Below the pieces are notes generated by a model that was given only the letters and a program-made list of their open reading frames with translations, made no database searches and had not been told where the DNA came from. Made by a program: the position numbers and the translations under genes. This document shows positions 26,259 through 36,005 of a stretch of 64,000 bases of DNA, one piece after another (positions within the stretch are counted from its first letter, which is position 1; every line of letters begins with the position of its first letter). The stretch spans positions 62,001 through 126,000 of the forward strand of contig NZ_BAAAMN010000013.1 in the NCBI RefSeq assembly GCF_039529295.1. Reading direction: 5' to 3'. Source of the DNA: Yaniella flava (GTDB lineage Bacteria > Actinomycetota > Actinomycetes > Actinomycetales > Micrococcaceae).

Positions 26259-28364
26259 CTAAGACTCTGCCTGACCACGCAGGGTGGTCTTGGAGACCAG
26301 CATCAGAAATTCCGCGTTGGTTTCGGTTTCCTTCAGCTTGGACGTCAACAATTCCAGGGCCTGTTGGGTTTCCAGACCGGACAGCACGCGGCGCAGACGC
26401 CACATGATGCCGATTTCTTCCTTGGTCAGCAGGTTTTCTTCGCGTCGGGTGCCCGAGGCGTTGATGTCGATTGCCGGGAAGATGCGACGTTCAGACAGTT
26501 CGCGGGACAGGCGCAGTTCCATGTTGCCGGTTCCCTTGAACTCTTCGAAAATCACTTCGTCCATGCGCGAGCCGGTTTCGACCAGTGCGGTAGCCAAAAT
26601 GGTCAGCGACCCGCCACCTTCAATGTTGCGAGCGGCACCAAAGAATTTCTTAGGTGGGTAGAGGGCTGCTGAATCGACACCACCGGACAAAATGCGTCCG
26701 GAAGCTGGCGTGCTGAGGTTATACGCACGACCCAGACGGGTCATGGAGTCCAACAGTACGACGACGTCGTGGCCGAGTTCGACCATGCGCTTGGCACGTT
26801 CGATGGTCAGCTCGGCAACGGTGGTGTGGTCTTCGGCTGGACGGTCGAAGGTCGAAGCGATGACCTCGCCGCGGACTGAACGCTGCATGTCGGTGACTTC
26901 TTCTGGACGTTCGTCCACGAGCACCATCATGAGTTTGACCTCAGGATTATTGGTGGTAATCGCATTAGCGATAGATTGCAACATCATCGTCTTACCGGCT
27001 TTTGGTGGTGAAACGATCAGACCGCGCTGACCTTTACCGATCGGTGCGACCAAGTCGACGAGGCGGGGGCCCATGTCTTTGGGGTTGTATTCCAGACGCA
27101 GTCGTTCCTGTGGATACAGCGGCGTCAGTTTGTTGAACTCAACACGCTTGGGATGCTCGACGGCTTCCTTACCGTTGATCCAGCTGAGTTTTACCAGGGC
27201 GTTGAATTTCTGACGGTTGTTGCCGCCGCCTCCGCCACCACGACGGTTTCGTCCGCCGCGGCCGCCTCGACCGCCACGTCCACCCTGCTGGTTATTGTTG
27301 TTCTGCTGTCCGTCATCATCTTCTTGTGGTGCCCGGACCTGACCGCGAATGGCGTCACCTTTGCGCAGGCCATAGCGCTTGACCATGGACATGGAGACGT
27401 AGACGTCGTTTGGACCGGGGAGGTAGCCGGAGGTGCGAACAAATGCGTAGTTGTCGAGGACGTCGAGAATGCCCGAGACGGGGATGAGGTCTTCGTCTTC
27501 AGAGACGTCCTGATTATCGTCTTGGTCATTGTCACGACGGCGATCGCGTGAACGGTTGCGATCACGCTGACGCTGACGACGCTGGTTGCGCTGATCGTCG
27601 TTGCGACCACGGCCACCGTCGCGGTTGTCATCGTTGGAGTCATCCGAGTCACTCTGCTGTTGATCGCGGTTGCCCTGCTGATCACGCTTGTCTTGGTTAT
27701 CTTGGTTGCTCTGCTGATCGCGGCCGTCACGGTTTTGACGATTGTCGTCGCGGCGCTGTTGGTTCCGCGTGCGCTGACCCCGACCACGGTTGTTGCCGTT
27801 GGAGTTCTCATCGTGACGATCATTCGAGTCGTCCTGGTCGGACTGCTGATCGTCATCAGATGTGTTGTCCGCGGCAGACTGCTGCTCATTGCGAGCTGCT
27901 TTGTTTTCACGAGCCTGCTTATTGCGTGCTTTGTCTTTTTGCGACTGCAGTTCGCGCTGCCGGGCTTCCTCATCGGAGATCTGCTGTTGCTTGGCAGCTT
28001 CCGGCTTGGCTTTGCTCTCCTCGGCTGGCTGCTCTTGTTTGGCAGCTTCCGGCTTGGCTTTGCTTTCGTCAGCTGGTTGCTCTGTGGCAGACTGCTCGGC
28101 TTCCTTCGTGGCTTTCGCCGAGGAACCGCGAGGTTTACGCTCTTTCGCGGCAGCCGTTTTAGCCTGTTCCACGGTTTCCTGAGCGGAAGCATTACCACCA
28201 CGCTGGTGTTCGGCAATGATCTCCACGAGTTGTGCTTTCCGCATCCGTGAAGTGCCTGTAATGCCTAGCTGGGAAGCCAAGTTCTGGAGTTGGGCAAGTT
28301 TAAGGCTGCCCAGACCGGCAGACCCATTATCGGTTGGGGTCTGTAATGTGTCTTGTTCAGTCAC
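26259..28364 (-). CDS. rho: transcription termination factor Rho with disordered insertions
   Basis: Rho is the hexameric RNA translocase that ends transcription. GTG 28364 after GGGGGAAGGAA is the best start, giving 701 residues against about 420 in E. coli. After an N-terminal SAP-like domain (LKLAQLQNLASQLGITG) comes an insertion of about 200 residues: first Ala/Lys/Glu-rich, then Asp/Asn/Gln/Arg-rich with RDRNRSRDRRRDNDQDD. The RNA-binding domain (from LIPVSGILDVLDNYAFVRTSGYLPG) is itself split by an Asn/Gln run and RGG repeats. The ATPase has SPPKAGKTMM, DERPEEVTDM and GGVDSAALYPPKKFFGAARN. Such insertions are typical of high-GC Gram-positives and can raise RNA affinity. Confidence 0.97.
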   Translation of the reverse strand: MTEQDTLQTPTDNGSAGLGSLKLAQLQNLASQLGITGTSRMRKAQLVEIIAEHQRGGNASAQETVEQAKTAAAKERKPRGSSAKATKEAEQSATEQPADESKAKPEAAKQEQPAEESKAKPEAAKQQQISDEEARQRELQSQKDKARNKQARENKAARNEQQSAADNTSDDDQQSDQDDSNDRHDENSNGNNRGRGQRTRNQQRRDDNRQNRDGRDQQSNQDNQDKRDQQGNRDQQQSDSDDSNDDNRDGGRGRNDDQRNQRRQRQRDRNRSRDRRRDNDQDDNQDVSEDEDLIPVSGILDVLDNYAFVRTSGYLPGPNDVYVSMSMVKRYGLRKGDAIRGQVRAPQEDDDGQQNNNNQQGGRGGRGGRGGRNRRGGGGGGNNRQKFNALVKLSWINGKEAVEHPKRVEFNKLTPLYPQERLRLEYNPKDMGPRLVDLVAPIGKGQRGLIVSPPKAGKTMMLQSIANAITTNNPEVKLMMVLVDERPEEVTDMQRSVRGEVIASTFDRPAEDHTTVAELTIERAKRMVELGHDVVVLLDSMTRLGRAYNLSTPASGRILSGGVDSAALYPPKKFFGAARNIEGGGSLTILATALVETGSRMDEVIFEEFKGTGNMELRLSRELSERRIFPAIDINASGTRREENLLTKEEIGIMWRLRRVLSGLETQQALELLTSKLKETETNAEFLMLVSKTTLRGQAES

Positions 28365-28633
28365 GAAGGTTCCTTCCCCCTCGTCGGTACGGGAATGAGA
28401 TACCCGCAAATTTGATAACAACCTTGACAGCGACTGTGTGAGTGTCAAGTTGCTAGAGTGATTTTCAATATACGTAACACCGTATGTTGCACACGAATGT
28501 CAACACTGATGTTTGAGATGTGGATAACCTGACATCTAGGATGATGGGCTATCAAAATACTCTCCGCAGATGTGCGGTAAAGACCAGGCCGAACACGATC
28601 GGATTGGATAACCAAACCGTAAAAACGTTCTCG
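28365..28633 (-). promoter_or_regulatory. rho leader / intergenic region
   Basis: The 269-bp space between the thrB stop and the rho start codon should hold the rho promoter and leader. It includes AT-rich stretches (around 28460-28510) unlike the flanking genes. No convincing -35/-10 pair or riboswitch was seen. Rho leaders are often sites of autogenous control in bacteria; that is inference here. Confidence 0.4.
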
Positions 28634-29608
28634 TTATGGCCGGAATATCTCCATCGTAGCACCTTGAGTGGCAACTGGCAGAATCCGCACGTCCCAGTGT
28701 TGCGAAGATTTCGCTGCACGCTGTGACAGTTTGGTTTGTACAGCCGCTACTTCGGTCGTATCGGTAGCAAAAACACACAGTGTCGGCCCTGCTCCAGACA
28801 CGACCGCAGCGTGTCCTTCAGCCCGTAGCGCGTCAATGTACTTCAGGGTCTCTGGCATCGAAGGCTGACGGTATTGCTGATGTAGCCAATCTTGGGTGGC
28901 AGCAAACATTAACCGTGGCGTTTGGGTCATGGCCGGGGCCAAGAGGGCTGCACGTGATGCATTGATCACGGCTTCGGAATACGGCACCGTACTCGGCAAT
29001 AATGTTCGAGCCGCTGCCGTGGACAAGGGTTTTGCTGGAATGGCCACCACCGGGGTGATGTCGGGATGGGGCGCTAAATGGATGGCACGGTAAATGTCAC
29101 CGGTGGCACGGTGTTCGTTCCATGACAGGGTCAAACCACCATAGACTGCCGGCGCAACATTATCGGGGTGCCCCTCCGCCTCCGAAGCCCACTGTAAGAG
29201 ATCTTCGTCGGTCACGCCTGCATCCGGTGGCAGCAACGCCTTGACGGCCATGGCGGCGACAATGTGTGCTGCAGCTGACGAGCCGAGTCCGCGTGAGTGA
29301 GGAATCCGATTTATTGCCTTGAGCTTCAACCCCGGCAGATGCCAGCCGAGGGTTTCCAGACGCATTCTGATCTGGGTGATGATGAGATGGCGGGCATCGG
29401 TGGGCAGATAGTTGTGCCCTTCGCCTTCGATCTCGGCGCTAAATCCGGCGTCGGTGGTACGAACTTCCACCTCGTCATAGAGCGCAACCGCAATCCCTGC
29501 GCAGTCGAATCCGGGGCCGAGGTTCGCCGAGGTGGCCGGCACCTTAATGTTGGCGACGATACCGGCTGGCACTCGGTTTGCTGGTGGTGTGGTGGCTGGT
29601 GATGCCAC
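28634..29608 (-). CDS. thrB: homoserine kinase
   Basis: A GHMP kinase that phosphorylates homoserine in threonine synthesis. The 324-residue protein has the N-terminal PATSANLGPGFDCAGIA segment, the phosphate loop HSRGLGSSAAAH and the C-terminal VSGAGPTLCVFA. It follows hom with 2 bp spacing. The threonine synthase gene thrC, normally between them, is absent from this stretch. Confidence 0.96.
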   Translation of the reverse strand: MASPATTPPANRVPAGIVANIKVPATSANLGPGFDCAGIAVALYDEVEVRTTDAGFSAEIEGEGHNYLPTDARHLIITQIRMRLETLGWHLPGLKLKAINRIPHSRGLGSSAAAHIVAAMAVKALLPPDAGVTDEDLLQWASEAEGHPDNVAPAVYGGLTLSWNEHRATGDIYRAIHLAPHPDITPVVAIPAKPLSTAAARTLLPSTVPYSEAVINASRAALLAPAMTQTPRLMFAATQDWLHQQYRQPSMPETLKYIDALRAEGHAAVVSGAGPTLCVFATDTTEVAAVQTKLSQRAAKSSQHWDVRILPVATQGATMEIFRP

Positions 29609-29610
29609 GG

Positions 29611-30927
29611 TTATTTACCTTCTACCCGCATGACAGATAGCACCTCGTTGACGACGTCCAAGCCCTTGGTGGCTTCTAGCGTCTGGGCCAGTTGCGACTC
29701 TTTGGCACGGTGGGTAATAAACGCCAACAGTGCAGTCTTTTCGTCATCGCTCGAGGCTTCATCCGGGGTTTGATTCATGGATTTGATCGAGACTCCGTGG
29801 TCGGCAAATGTGCCGGCAACCTTGGCCAACACCCCGGAAGCATCCGCCGCACGTACAACGACCATGTACCGGGTCGTCGATTCTCCGATATCGAGGCATT
29901 CTAGCTCACGACGTGCCGTGTGGGTTCTGCCAGGACCGCCGCGTAGTCGGCGTTTAGCAATCGACATGACGTCACCCATGACCGCAGATGCCGTAGCTGA
30001 GCCCCCTGCCCCAGGTCCATAGAACATGAGTTCGTCGACATTTTCTGCTTCCACGAAGACGGCGTTATAGGCTCCGCGAACCGAAGCAAGTGGATGCTCA
30101 CGTGGCAACAGGGTCGGATGCACGCGCAGCACAACCCCTTCTGGGTCCTCAAGCTGTTCGGCGATGGCCAACAGTTTAATGATGTAGCCGGCTTCGGCAG
30201 CCGATTTGTGGTCGAGGTCGGATACATCGGTAATGCCCTCGGTATAGACCTGGTCCAGGGTAAAGGGCGCATGAAACGCCAGGTGTGCCAGGATGGCCAC
30301 TTTCGCTGCGGCGTCCTGGCCCTCTACGTCGGCGGCCGGATCTGCCTCGGCATAGCCCAAACGCTGCGCCTCGGCCAAGGCGTCGTTGAAGGAAGCACCG
30401 GTCGAATCCATCTGGTCCAAGATATAGTTGGTGGTGCCGTTAACGATACCCATGATGCGCGTGATCTTATCGCCCGATAGCGAATCGCGCAGCGGCCGCA
30501 GAATCGGAATAGCACCGGCCACTGAGGCTTCAAAGGAGAGCTGGACACCGGCTTGGGCTGCTGCTTCATAGAGCTCATTGCCGTGGGTGGCAAGCAGTTC
30601 TTTATTCCCGGTGACGACGTTGGCGCCTTGGGAAATCGCTTTGAGGATGAGTTCGCGTGCTGGCTCGATACCGCCGATGAGCTCCACCACGATGTCAGCG
30701 CCATCCATGACTTCATCAACGTCATCGCTGTAGTACTCGGAAGGTAGTTGAAAGTCTCTGGTTGCCTGCGGGTTTCGAACAAAAATTCCGGTCAGGTTCA
30801 GTTCGGCGCCGATACGCCCGGTGAGTGATGCGGCATCTTCGGTGAGAATACGAGCAACCTGTGATCCGACGGTTCCACCGCCCAACAATGCGATATTCAG
30901 GGCTGGTGTATCAGATGCAGTCGTCAT
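29611..30927 (-). CDS. hom: homoserine dehydrogenase
   Basis: Reduces aspartate semialdehyde to homoserine with NAD(P)H. The 438-residue protein has an N-terminal dinucleotide fold (LLGGGTVGSQVA), the GIVNGTTNYILDQM catalytic region, GYAEADPAADVEGQDAAAK and a C-terminal ACT domain from about residue 350 (VVRAADASGVLAKVAGTFADHGVSI cut by threonine feedback in the family). It forms the lysA-hom-thrB group for aspartate-family amino acids. Confidence 0.96.
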   Translation of the reverse strand: MTTASDTPALNIALLGGGTVGSQVARILTEDAASLTGRIGAELNLTGIFVRNPQATRDFQLPSEYYSDDVDEVMDGADIVVELIGGIEPARELILKAISQGANVVTGNKELLATHGNELYEAAAQAGVQLSFEASVAGAIPILRPLRDSLSGDKITRIMGIVNGTTNYILDQMDSTGASFNDALAEAQRLGYAEADPAADVEGQDAAAKVAILAHLAFHAPFTLDQVYTEGITDVSDLDHKSAAEAGYIIKLLAIAEQLEDPEGVVLRVHPTLLPREHPLASVRGAYNAVFVEAENVDELMFYGPGAGGSATASAVMGDVMSIAKRRLRGGPGRTHTARRELECLDIGESTTRYMVVVRAADASGVLAKVAGTFADHGVSIKSMNQTPDEASSDDEKTALLAFITHRAKESQLAQTLEATKGLDVVNEVLSVMRVEGK

Positions 30928-30997
30928 GGTCCTCCGAGTAAGCGTTGAAAGAGTTTAGGCACCGTGTGGTTATTGTAGTCCAGTCATGGTCGGCACG

Positions 30998-32410
30998 TTA
31001 CATTTCGACTTCACGGGCAAACAGGTCTTTATACGTCTCACGGCGAATAATTTCACGGGCTGTGCCGTCCTTGACGGCCACAATCGCTGGTCGTGGCAGC
31101 ATGTTGTAATTGGAACTCATGGCATGGCCGTAGGCGCCGGTTGCAGGGACCACCACCAGATCGCCGTGATCGGTATCTTCGGGTAGATAGACCGTATTCA
31201 CCACGATGTCACCGGATTCGCAGTGTTTACCGACGACCCGAGACAGCACCGGTTGTGCGCTACTGATGCGATTGGCTAAGACTGCAGTGTAATCCGCGTC
31301 GTATAAAACCGGCCGAGGGTTATCTGACATTCCCCCGTCGACAGCCACATAGCGGCGTGGGTGATGCTCACCGTCGTGTTCGGCCCATACCGTCTTCGTC
31401 GTGCCCGCTGTGTAGATGGTCATTCCGGCAGGTCCGGCGATGGAGCGTCCAGGTTCAATAGAAATTCGAGGACAGGTGATGCCCAGGCGCTGGATTTCTT
31501 GTTTGATGTGTGCGGCCAAATTGTTGGCAATCACGCCTGGAGCAACCGGTTCATCAGCCTCGGTGTAGGCGATGCCGTACCCACCGCCGATATCGAGCTC
31601 GTGGATACGGATCCCCTCGGAGTCGAGTAGAGCAATGAACTCCAGCATGCGGGTAGCAGCGGTTTCAAAACCCAATGAATCAAAGATCTGACTGCCGATA
31701 TGCGAATGGAGCCCGACGAAGTTAATGCGGTCTGCTGATGCGGCGAAATGCACCGCCTGATAAGCAACGGACGTCTCAGCGTTTGGGGCCGGAGTCATCG
31801 TTAACCCGAATTTTTGATCCTCATGAGCGGTAGCAATGTGTTCGTGGGTTGACGCATCCACCCCCGGGGTGAGGCGCAGCATCACATTGGCGCTCAGTCG
31901 GAGTTCGGTCGCCAAGTTGTCCACGCGGTGCAGTTCTGGCAGCGAGTCGACAACGATGCGGCCGATTTGTTGGGTGATAGCGGTCTGGAGTTCTTCATCC
32001 GATTTGTTATTGCCGTGCAACCCGATCTTGGCCGGGTCAGTCCCCGCCCGCAATGCGATCGCGAGTTCACCACCCGAGGCCGTATCCATAAACAGGCCTT
32101 CTTCTTTGACCCAGGTAGCAACCTGGACGGTCAGCAATGCTTTCGACGCGTAGAAGACGTCGACTCCCCCGCACAACTCGGAGAATGCAGCATTGAAGTC
32201 ATCGGCATACGCTCGTGCTCGGGCGCGGAAATCATCCTCGTCCAGCACCCACAGTGGACTGCCGAATCGTTCGACTAATTCGGTCACACCGATGCCTTGG
32301 ACTGTGACTTCGGCGTCCTTGCGATCGACCCCGGTTGAGAAGATGTTGGGATCCAGCGCAGCAGTGTCTTGTGGCACGGTCAACCATGCGGGGGCGAGTG
32401 GTGATTGCAT
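30998..32410 (-). CDS. lysA: diaminopimelate decarboxylase
   Basis: The last step of lysine biosynthesis: decarboxylates meso-diaminopimelate using PLP. The 470-residue alanine-racemase-fold enzyme has the PLP lysine in VFYASKALL, the HSHIGSQ motif, GGGYGIAY and the C-terminal CESGD. It abuts argS (shared base 32410), an arrangement common in Micrococcales. Confidence 0.96.
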   Translation of the reverse strand: MQSPLAPAWLTVPQDTAALDPNIFSTGVDRKDAEVTVQGIGVTELVERFGSPLWVLDEDDFRARARAYADDFNAAFSELCGGVDVFYASKALLTVQVATWVKEEGLFMDTASGGELAIALRAGTDPAKIGLHGNNKSDEELQTAITQQIGRIVVDSLPELHRVDNLATELRLSANVMLRLTPGVDASTHEHIATAHEDQKFGLTMTPAPNAETSVAYQAVHFAASADRINFVGLHSHIGSQIFDSLGFETAATRMLEFIALLDSEGIRIHELDIGGGYGIAYTEADEPVAPGVIANNLAAHIKQEIQRLGITCPRISIEPGRSIAGPAGMTIYTAGTTKTVWAEHDGEHHPRRYVAVDGGMSDNPRPVLYDADYTAVLANRISSAQPVLSRVVGKHCESGDIVVNTVYLPEDTDHGDLVVVPATGAYGHAMSSNYNMLPRPAIVAVKDGTAREIIRRETYKDLFAREVEM

Positions 32411-34116
32411 TACATTTTCTCCGGTGCTGAGACTCCCAGCAGCCCAAGACCGTTTGCCAGTACCTGGGTAGTGGCGTCATTGAGCCAACGGCGGGAGTAG
32501 TTCACGGTTTGTGGAACAGGCTTTGTGCCGTCGTGGTGTGGGGCAGGCACGATGCGTGCTGCAGCATACCAAGCGTGATAGGCGGCGGCGATGGATTCGA
32601 GATGACGGGCTACACGGTGTGGTTGACGGTGTTTGGCCGCATTGCCCACTATGGCTGGGAACTGTGCCAGTTTAGCCAGCAGTTCTTCTTCCGTCGGGTG
32701 GTCCAGTGCGGCGGCATCGAAGGTCTCGGTTTCGCGCAGGACCCCCTGTGCATCCGCCGTCCGCGCTGCAGAACGCGAGCGAGCGTGGGCGTATTGCACA
32801 TAGAAAACCGGGTTGTCATTGGTCTGTGCTCGCAAGAGATCAGGATCAATCTCCATTGGGGAATCGTTGGGGTACCGCGCCAGTGAGTACCGCAGGGCGT
32901 CGACACCCAACCATTCGATAAGGTCTTTGAGTTCGATGATATTCCCGGCACGCTTGGATAGCCGTGCACCATCGACTGAAATGAGCTGACCGATCAGGAT
33001 CTCGATGTTTTCGTCCATGTCGTCACCGGCACATGCGGCCAGCGCGCGAAGACGATTCACATAACCGTGGTGGTCGGCGCCAAGCAGGTAAATCTTCTGC
33101 GCGAAGCCGCGATCTTTCTTGGACAGGTAGTAGGCAGCGTCGCCAGCAAAATAGGTTGGTTTGTTATCGGCCTTGATCAGGACACGGTCTTTATCATCAC
33201 CAAAGTCTGTGGTCCGTAACCAGAAGGCGCCATCGTCTTCAAAGGTGTGCCCCTGTGCTTTGAGCCGTTGTAACGCATCTTCCACTGCACCGCCTTCGTG
33301 CAGTGCCGACTCGGAAAACCACACGTCAAAGTGGACTGCAAAGTCATCGAGGGTTTCTTGGATATCTGCCAGCTGCAGTTCGTAGGCGCGCGTGCGCAAC
33401 TGCGTTAGGGCCTCTTCATAAGTTTTGTCTTTGATGCTGGGATCTTCGGCCAGAATGGTCTCGGCGATTTCATGGACGTATTTGCCCGGGTAACCACCCT
33501 CTGGCACATCGTTGCCGTGCATCCGAGCCCACACCGATGACGCGAATGTTTCCAGTTGAGCACCATAATCATTGATGTAGTACTCGTTGGTGACCTGTGC
33601 GCCTGAAGCACGCAACAAACGACTAATCGCATCGCCCAGCGCTGCCCAGCGGGTGTGCCCAATATGCAGTGGCCCGGTGGGGTTGGCCGAGACAAATTCG
33701 AGGTTGATCACATCACCTGCGGCCTGGTCATTGCGTCCGAATTCCTCACCGGCTTCCACGATGATACGGGCAAGGTCACCGGCTGCAGCCGCATCGAGCG
33801 TGATGTTAATGAAGCCCGGTCCGGCAATTTCGACGTTGGCGATACCGTCGAAGGCCTGCAACTTTGGCGCCAGCACCTCAGCGAACTGGCGTGGGTTCAT
33901 GCCAGCTCTCTTGCCCAGTTGCATGGCGATATTGGTGGCCCAATCCCCGTGGTCTCTGGACTTCGGTCGTTCCACGCGTGGGGCTTCGGGTACCGCATCT
34001 GCTGGCAGGTCAATTTCGCCCGCCTCGATTGCAGCGTGCAATATGTGGGCAAGAGCTTCAGAAAGAGTTTCAGGATTCACGAGACCAAGTTTAGCGATCG
34101 TGTCATAGCTCGGCAC
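32410..34116 (-). CDS. argS: arginyl-tRNA synthetase
   Basis: Class I synthetase charging tRNA-Arg. The 568-residue protein has the HIGH motif in GPLHIGHTRWAALGD and an N-terminal Arg-tRNA-recognition domain. The KMSKS-equivalent is ARLSKRAGN and the C-terminal DALR-type helical domain is present (NYSRRWLNDATTQVLANGLGLLGV). It is divergent from a tRNA-Arg gene 120 bp away. Confidence 0.97.
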   Translation of the reverse strand: MPSYDTIAKLGLVNPETLSEALAHILHAAIEAGEIDLPADAVPEAPRVERPKSRDHGDWATNIAMQLGKRAGMNPRQFAEVLAPKLQAFDGIANVEIAGPGFINITLDAAAAGDLARIIVEAGEEFGRNDQAAGDVINLEFVSANPTGPLHIGHTRWAALGDAISRLLRASGAQVTNEYYINDYGAQLETFASSVWARMHGNDVPEGGYPGKYVHEIAETILAEDPSIKDKTYEEALTQLRTRAYELQLADIQETLDDFAVHFDVWFSESALHEGGAVEDALQRLKAQGHTFEDDGAFWLRTTDFGDDKDRVLIKADNKPTYFAGDAAYYLSKKDRGFAQKIYLLGADHHGYVNRLRALAACAGDDMDENIEILIGQLISVDGARLSKRAGNIIELKDLIEWLGVDALRYSLARYPNDSPMEIDPDLLRAQTNDNPVFYVQYAHARSRSAARTADAQGVLRETETFDAAALDHPTEEELLAKLAQFPAIVGNAAKHRQPHRVARHLESIAAAYHAWYAAARIVPAPHHDGTKPVPQTVNYSRRWLNDATTQVLANGLGLLGVSAPEKM

Positions 34117-34236
34117 CTTTAATGCAGAGTTTCACGAGATTGGGTGGCGAATCCAACCTCGTGTTTCATTGGCGCTGGTTTTTGCGGTAGGGTGTTCAGG
34201 GTCCGGTCGAACCAACACGGTGCACACTGGATCCCC

Positions 34237-34312
34237 GCCTCCGTAGCTCAGGGGATAGAGCGTCTGCCTCCGGAGCAGAAGGCCACAGGTTCGATTCCTG
34301 TCGGGGGCACCA
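34237..34312 (+). tRNA. tRNA-Arg (anticodon CCG)
   Basis: A 76-base cloverleaf: acceptor stem GCCTCCG with CGGGGGC, D-arm GCTCAGGGGATAGAGC, anticodon stem TCTGC/GCAGA with loop CTCCGGA (anticodon CCG), T-arm ACAGG TTCGATT CCTGT, discriminator A and an encoded CCA at 34310-34312. It reads CGG codons. Confidence 0.97.
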
Positions 34313-34350
34313 GCTCCACATGGTCCTACAACGCCACCGTGGAGCTTTTT
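34312..34350 (+). terminator. rho-independent terminator after tRNA-Arg
   Basis: An 8-bp stem (AGCTCCAC at 34312-34319 with GTGGAGCT at 34339-34346), with an inner GGT/ACC pairing, is followed by TTTT at 34347-34350. It begins on the last base of the tRNA CCA. Confidence 0.9.
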
Positions 34351-34494
34351 CTATGCCCATTGAGCTGTCATGCTCAACCGTTATCACCGGGTGTACTTCT
34401 TTGCATGTCCACTTCGCTGCGCAGCCCGTGATTTCGAGGCCAGGTTGGTTTAGATTGATGTTCGACACCACCTGTTACGAGCCCTAGGGATGAC

Positions 34495-35880
34495 ATGAGC
34501 GCAACGTATCGGATTCAAAATCCAGCCACTGGCGAACTCATCGAAGAGTTTTCTTTCGCCACAGATGACGACATTCAACAGCATCTTGCAAATACAGCAC
34601 AGGCCTACACGGCCTGGTCTGCCATGGCCATGTCACAACGCGGCAAAGTACTGCTGAAACTTGCGGACCTCTTTGAGCAAAATGCCGAAGAGCTGGCGGC
34701 TCAGGCCACGTTGGAAATGGGAAAGAACACTCGCGAAGCCATCGGCGAAGTCAAATACTGTGCGCGCATCATTCGGTATTACGCCAACGAAGGCGAGCGG
34801 CTCACTGCAGATCAAGAACTGAAAAATATCGATGGCCAAACCGCAATATTGCGTCGTAGGCCCGTTGGGCCGGTTTTGGGGATTATGCCGTGGAACTTTC
34901 CCTACTACCAAGTGATCCGCTTTGCCGCACCAAACCTCATGCTCGGCAACACGGTGCTGCTCAAACACGCCGAAATCTGTGCGGGTACCGCGCTGAAAAT
35001 CGAATCATATATGCGTGAAGCCGGAGTACTCGAGGGGGCATATCTCAACGTATTCGCCACCCACGAGCAGATCTCCACCATCATTGCTGATCCACGCATT
35101 CAAGGTGTGTCTCTCACCGGTTCCGAACGCGCCGGTTCGGCCGTGGCTGAACAAGCCGGACGGCATCTGAAGAAGGCCGTGCTGGAACTGGGCGGTTCTG
35201 ACCCCTACATTGTGTTGGATTCTGCTGATGTGCCGGACTCCGCCCGTCGCGCGTTGTTCTCTCGACTGTCGAATGCAGGTCAAACGTGTACTTCGAATAA
35301 ACGGTTAATCATCATGGACGATATCTATGATGAATTTGTCGCGGAGCTGTCCAACCTTGCCCAAGAACTCACTCCGGGCAATCCTGCGGACGCCAACCGC
35401 GGCGAGTACGCACCGTTGTCCTCTGAGGCGGCCGCTGTGGGGCTGATGGACCAGATTGAGGAAGCACGCAAAGCTGGTGCCACAGTGCAGGTTGGCGGCG
35501 AGCGCCCCGATCTGCCTGGCTACTATGTTGCCCCGACCGTGCTGACCGATATCCCTGAGACCTCGCGAGCATATTCTGAAGAACTCTTCGGCCCGGTCGT
35601 GATGATCTATCGCGTTCAGTCCGAAGACGAAGCCATTGAGTTGGCGAATTCCTCGGTTTATGGACTGGGTGGATCGGTCTTTTCCACCGACGAGCAGCGT
35701 GCCCAGGCCGTCGCAGATCGTCTCGAGGTTGGCATGGTGCATATCAACGCATTCAACATGGGTGGCGAAGATCTGCCATTCGGTGGCGTCAAGCGCTCGG
35801 GCTTCGGCCGTGAACTCGGCCCGCTGGGTATGGATGAGTTCGTCAATAAACAACTCGTGACGGTCACCTCGCCTCGCTAA
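34495..35880 (+). CDS. NAD(P)-dependent aldehyde dehydrogenase, probably succinate-semialdehyde dehydrogenase
   Basis: A 461-residue cytosolic aldehyde dehydrogenase. It has the oxyanion Asn in MPWNFPYYQ, the general-base Glu region LELGGSDPYIVL, and the nucleophile Cys in NAGQTCTSNKR. The sequence resembles the YneI/GabD-type succinate-semialdehyde dehydrogenases that feed succinate into the TCA cycle. No GABA transaminase lies nearby, so the substrate stays an inference. ATG 34495 is preceded by a short leader. Confidence 0.88.
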   Translation: MSATYRIQNPATGELIEEFSFATDDDIQQHLANTAQAYTAWSAMAMSQRGKVLLKLADLFEQNAEELAAQATLEMGKNTREAIGEVKYCARIIRYYANEGERLTADQELKNIDGQTAILRRRPVGPVLGIMPWNFPYYQVIRFAAPNLMLGNTVLLKHAEICAGTALKIESYMREAGVLEGAYLNVFATHEQISTIIADPRIQGVSLTGSERAGSAVAEQAGRHLKKAVLELGGSDPYIVLDSADVPDSARRALFSRLSNAGQTCTSNKRLIIMDDIYDEFVAELSNLAQELTPGNPADANRGEYAPLSSEAAAVGLMDQIEEARKAGATVQVGGERPDLPGYYVAPTVLTDIPETSRAYSEELFGPVVMIYRVQSEDEAIELANSSVYGLGGSVFSTDEQRAQAVADRLEVGMVHINAFNMGGEDLPFGGVKRSGFGRELGPLGMDEFVNKQLVTVTSPR

Positions 35881-35894
35881 CGCTCCCGCCAATG

Positions 35895-35921
35895 CCGGGT
35901 GGCCAGCGGTTGGTCACCCGG
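35895..35921 (+). terminator. stem-loop after the aldehyde dehydrogenase gene
   Basis: An 11-bp stem with one G-U pair (35895-35905 with 35911-35921) around a 5-base loop, 14 bp past the stop. The following TGTTGTGC is a weak U-tract. Confidence 0.65.
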
Positions 35922-35990
35922 TGTTGTGCATTCTCACCGGTGTGTTTGGGCTATCAGCGTCGCAGGTGCGCAAAGTTGTAGCTCCTCCCG

Positions 35991-35996
35991 TAGAAT
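35991..35996 (+). promoter_or_regulatory. probable -10 box of hrpA (near-leaderless mRNA)
   Basis: TAGAAT lies 9 bp upstream of the hrpA ATG (36006), so transcription would begin at or within a few bases of the start codon. No ribosome-binding site is visible, in line with leaderless translation, which is common in actinobacteria. No good -35 is seen. Confidence 0.5.
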
Positions 35997-36005
35997 TTCG
36001 GCATC

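Noticed and set aside
27191..28250. Long reading frames on both strands opposite or within rho
   Set aside because: They are created by the low-complexity repetitive codons of the Rho insertions; compositions are Thr/Ser-only or Val/Leu-only and no start signals are present.
32410..34116. Missing KMSKS motif in argS as a defect
   Set aside because: ArgRS enzymes often have a degenerate KMSKS; LSKR is present at the expected place.
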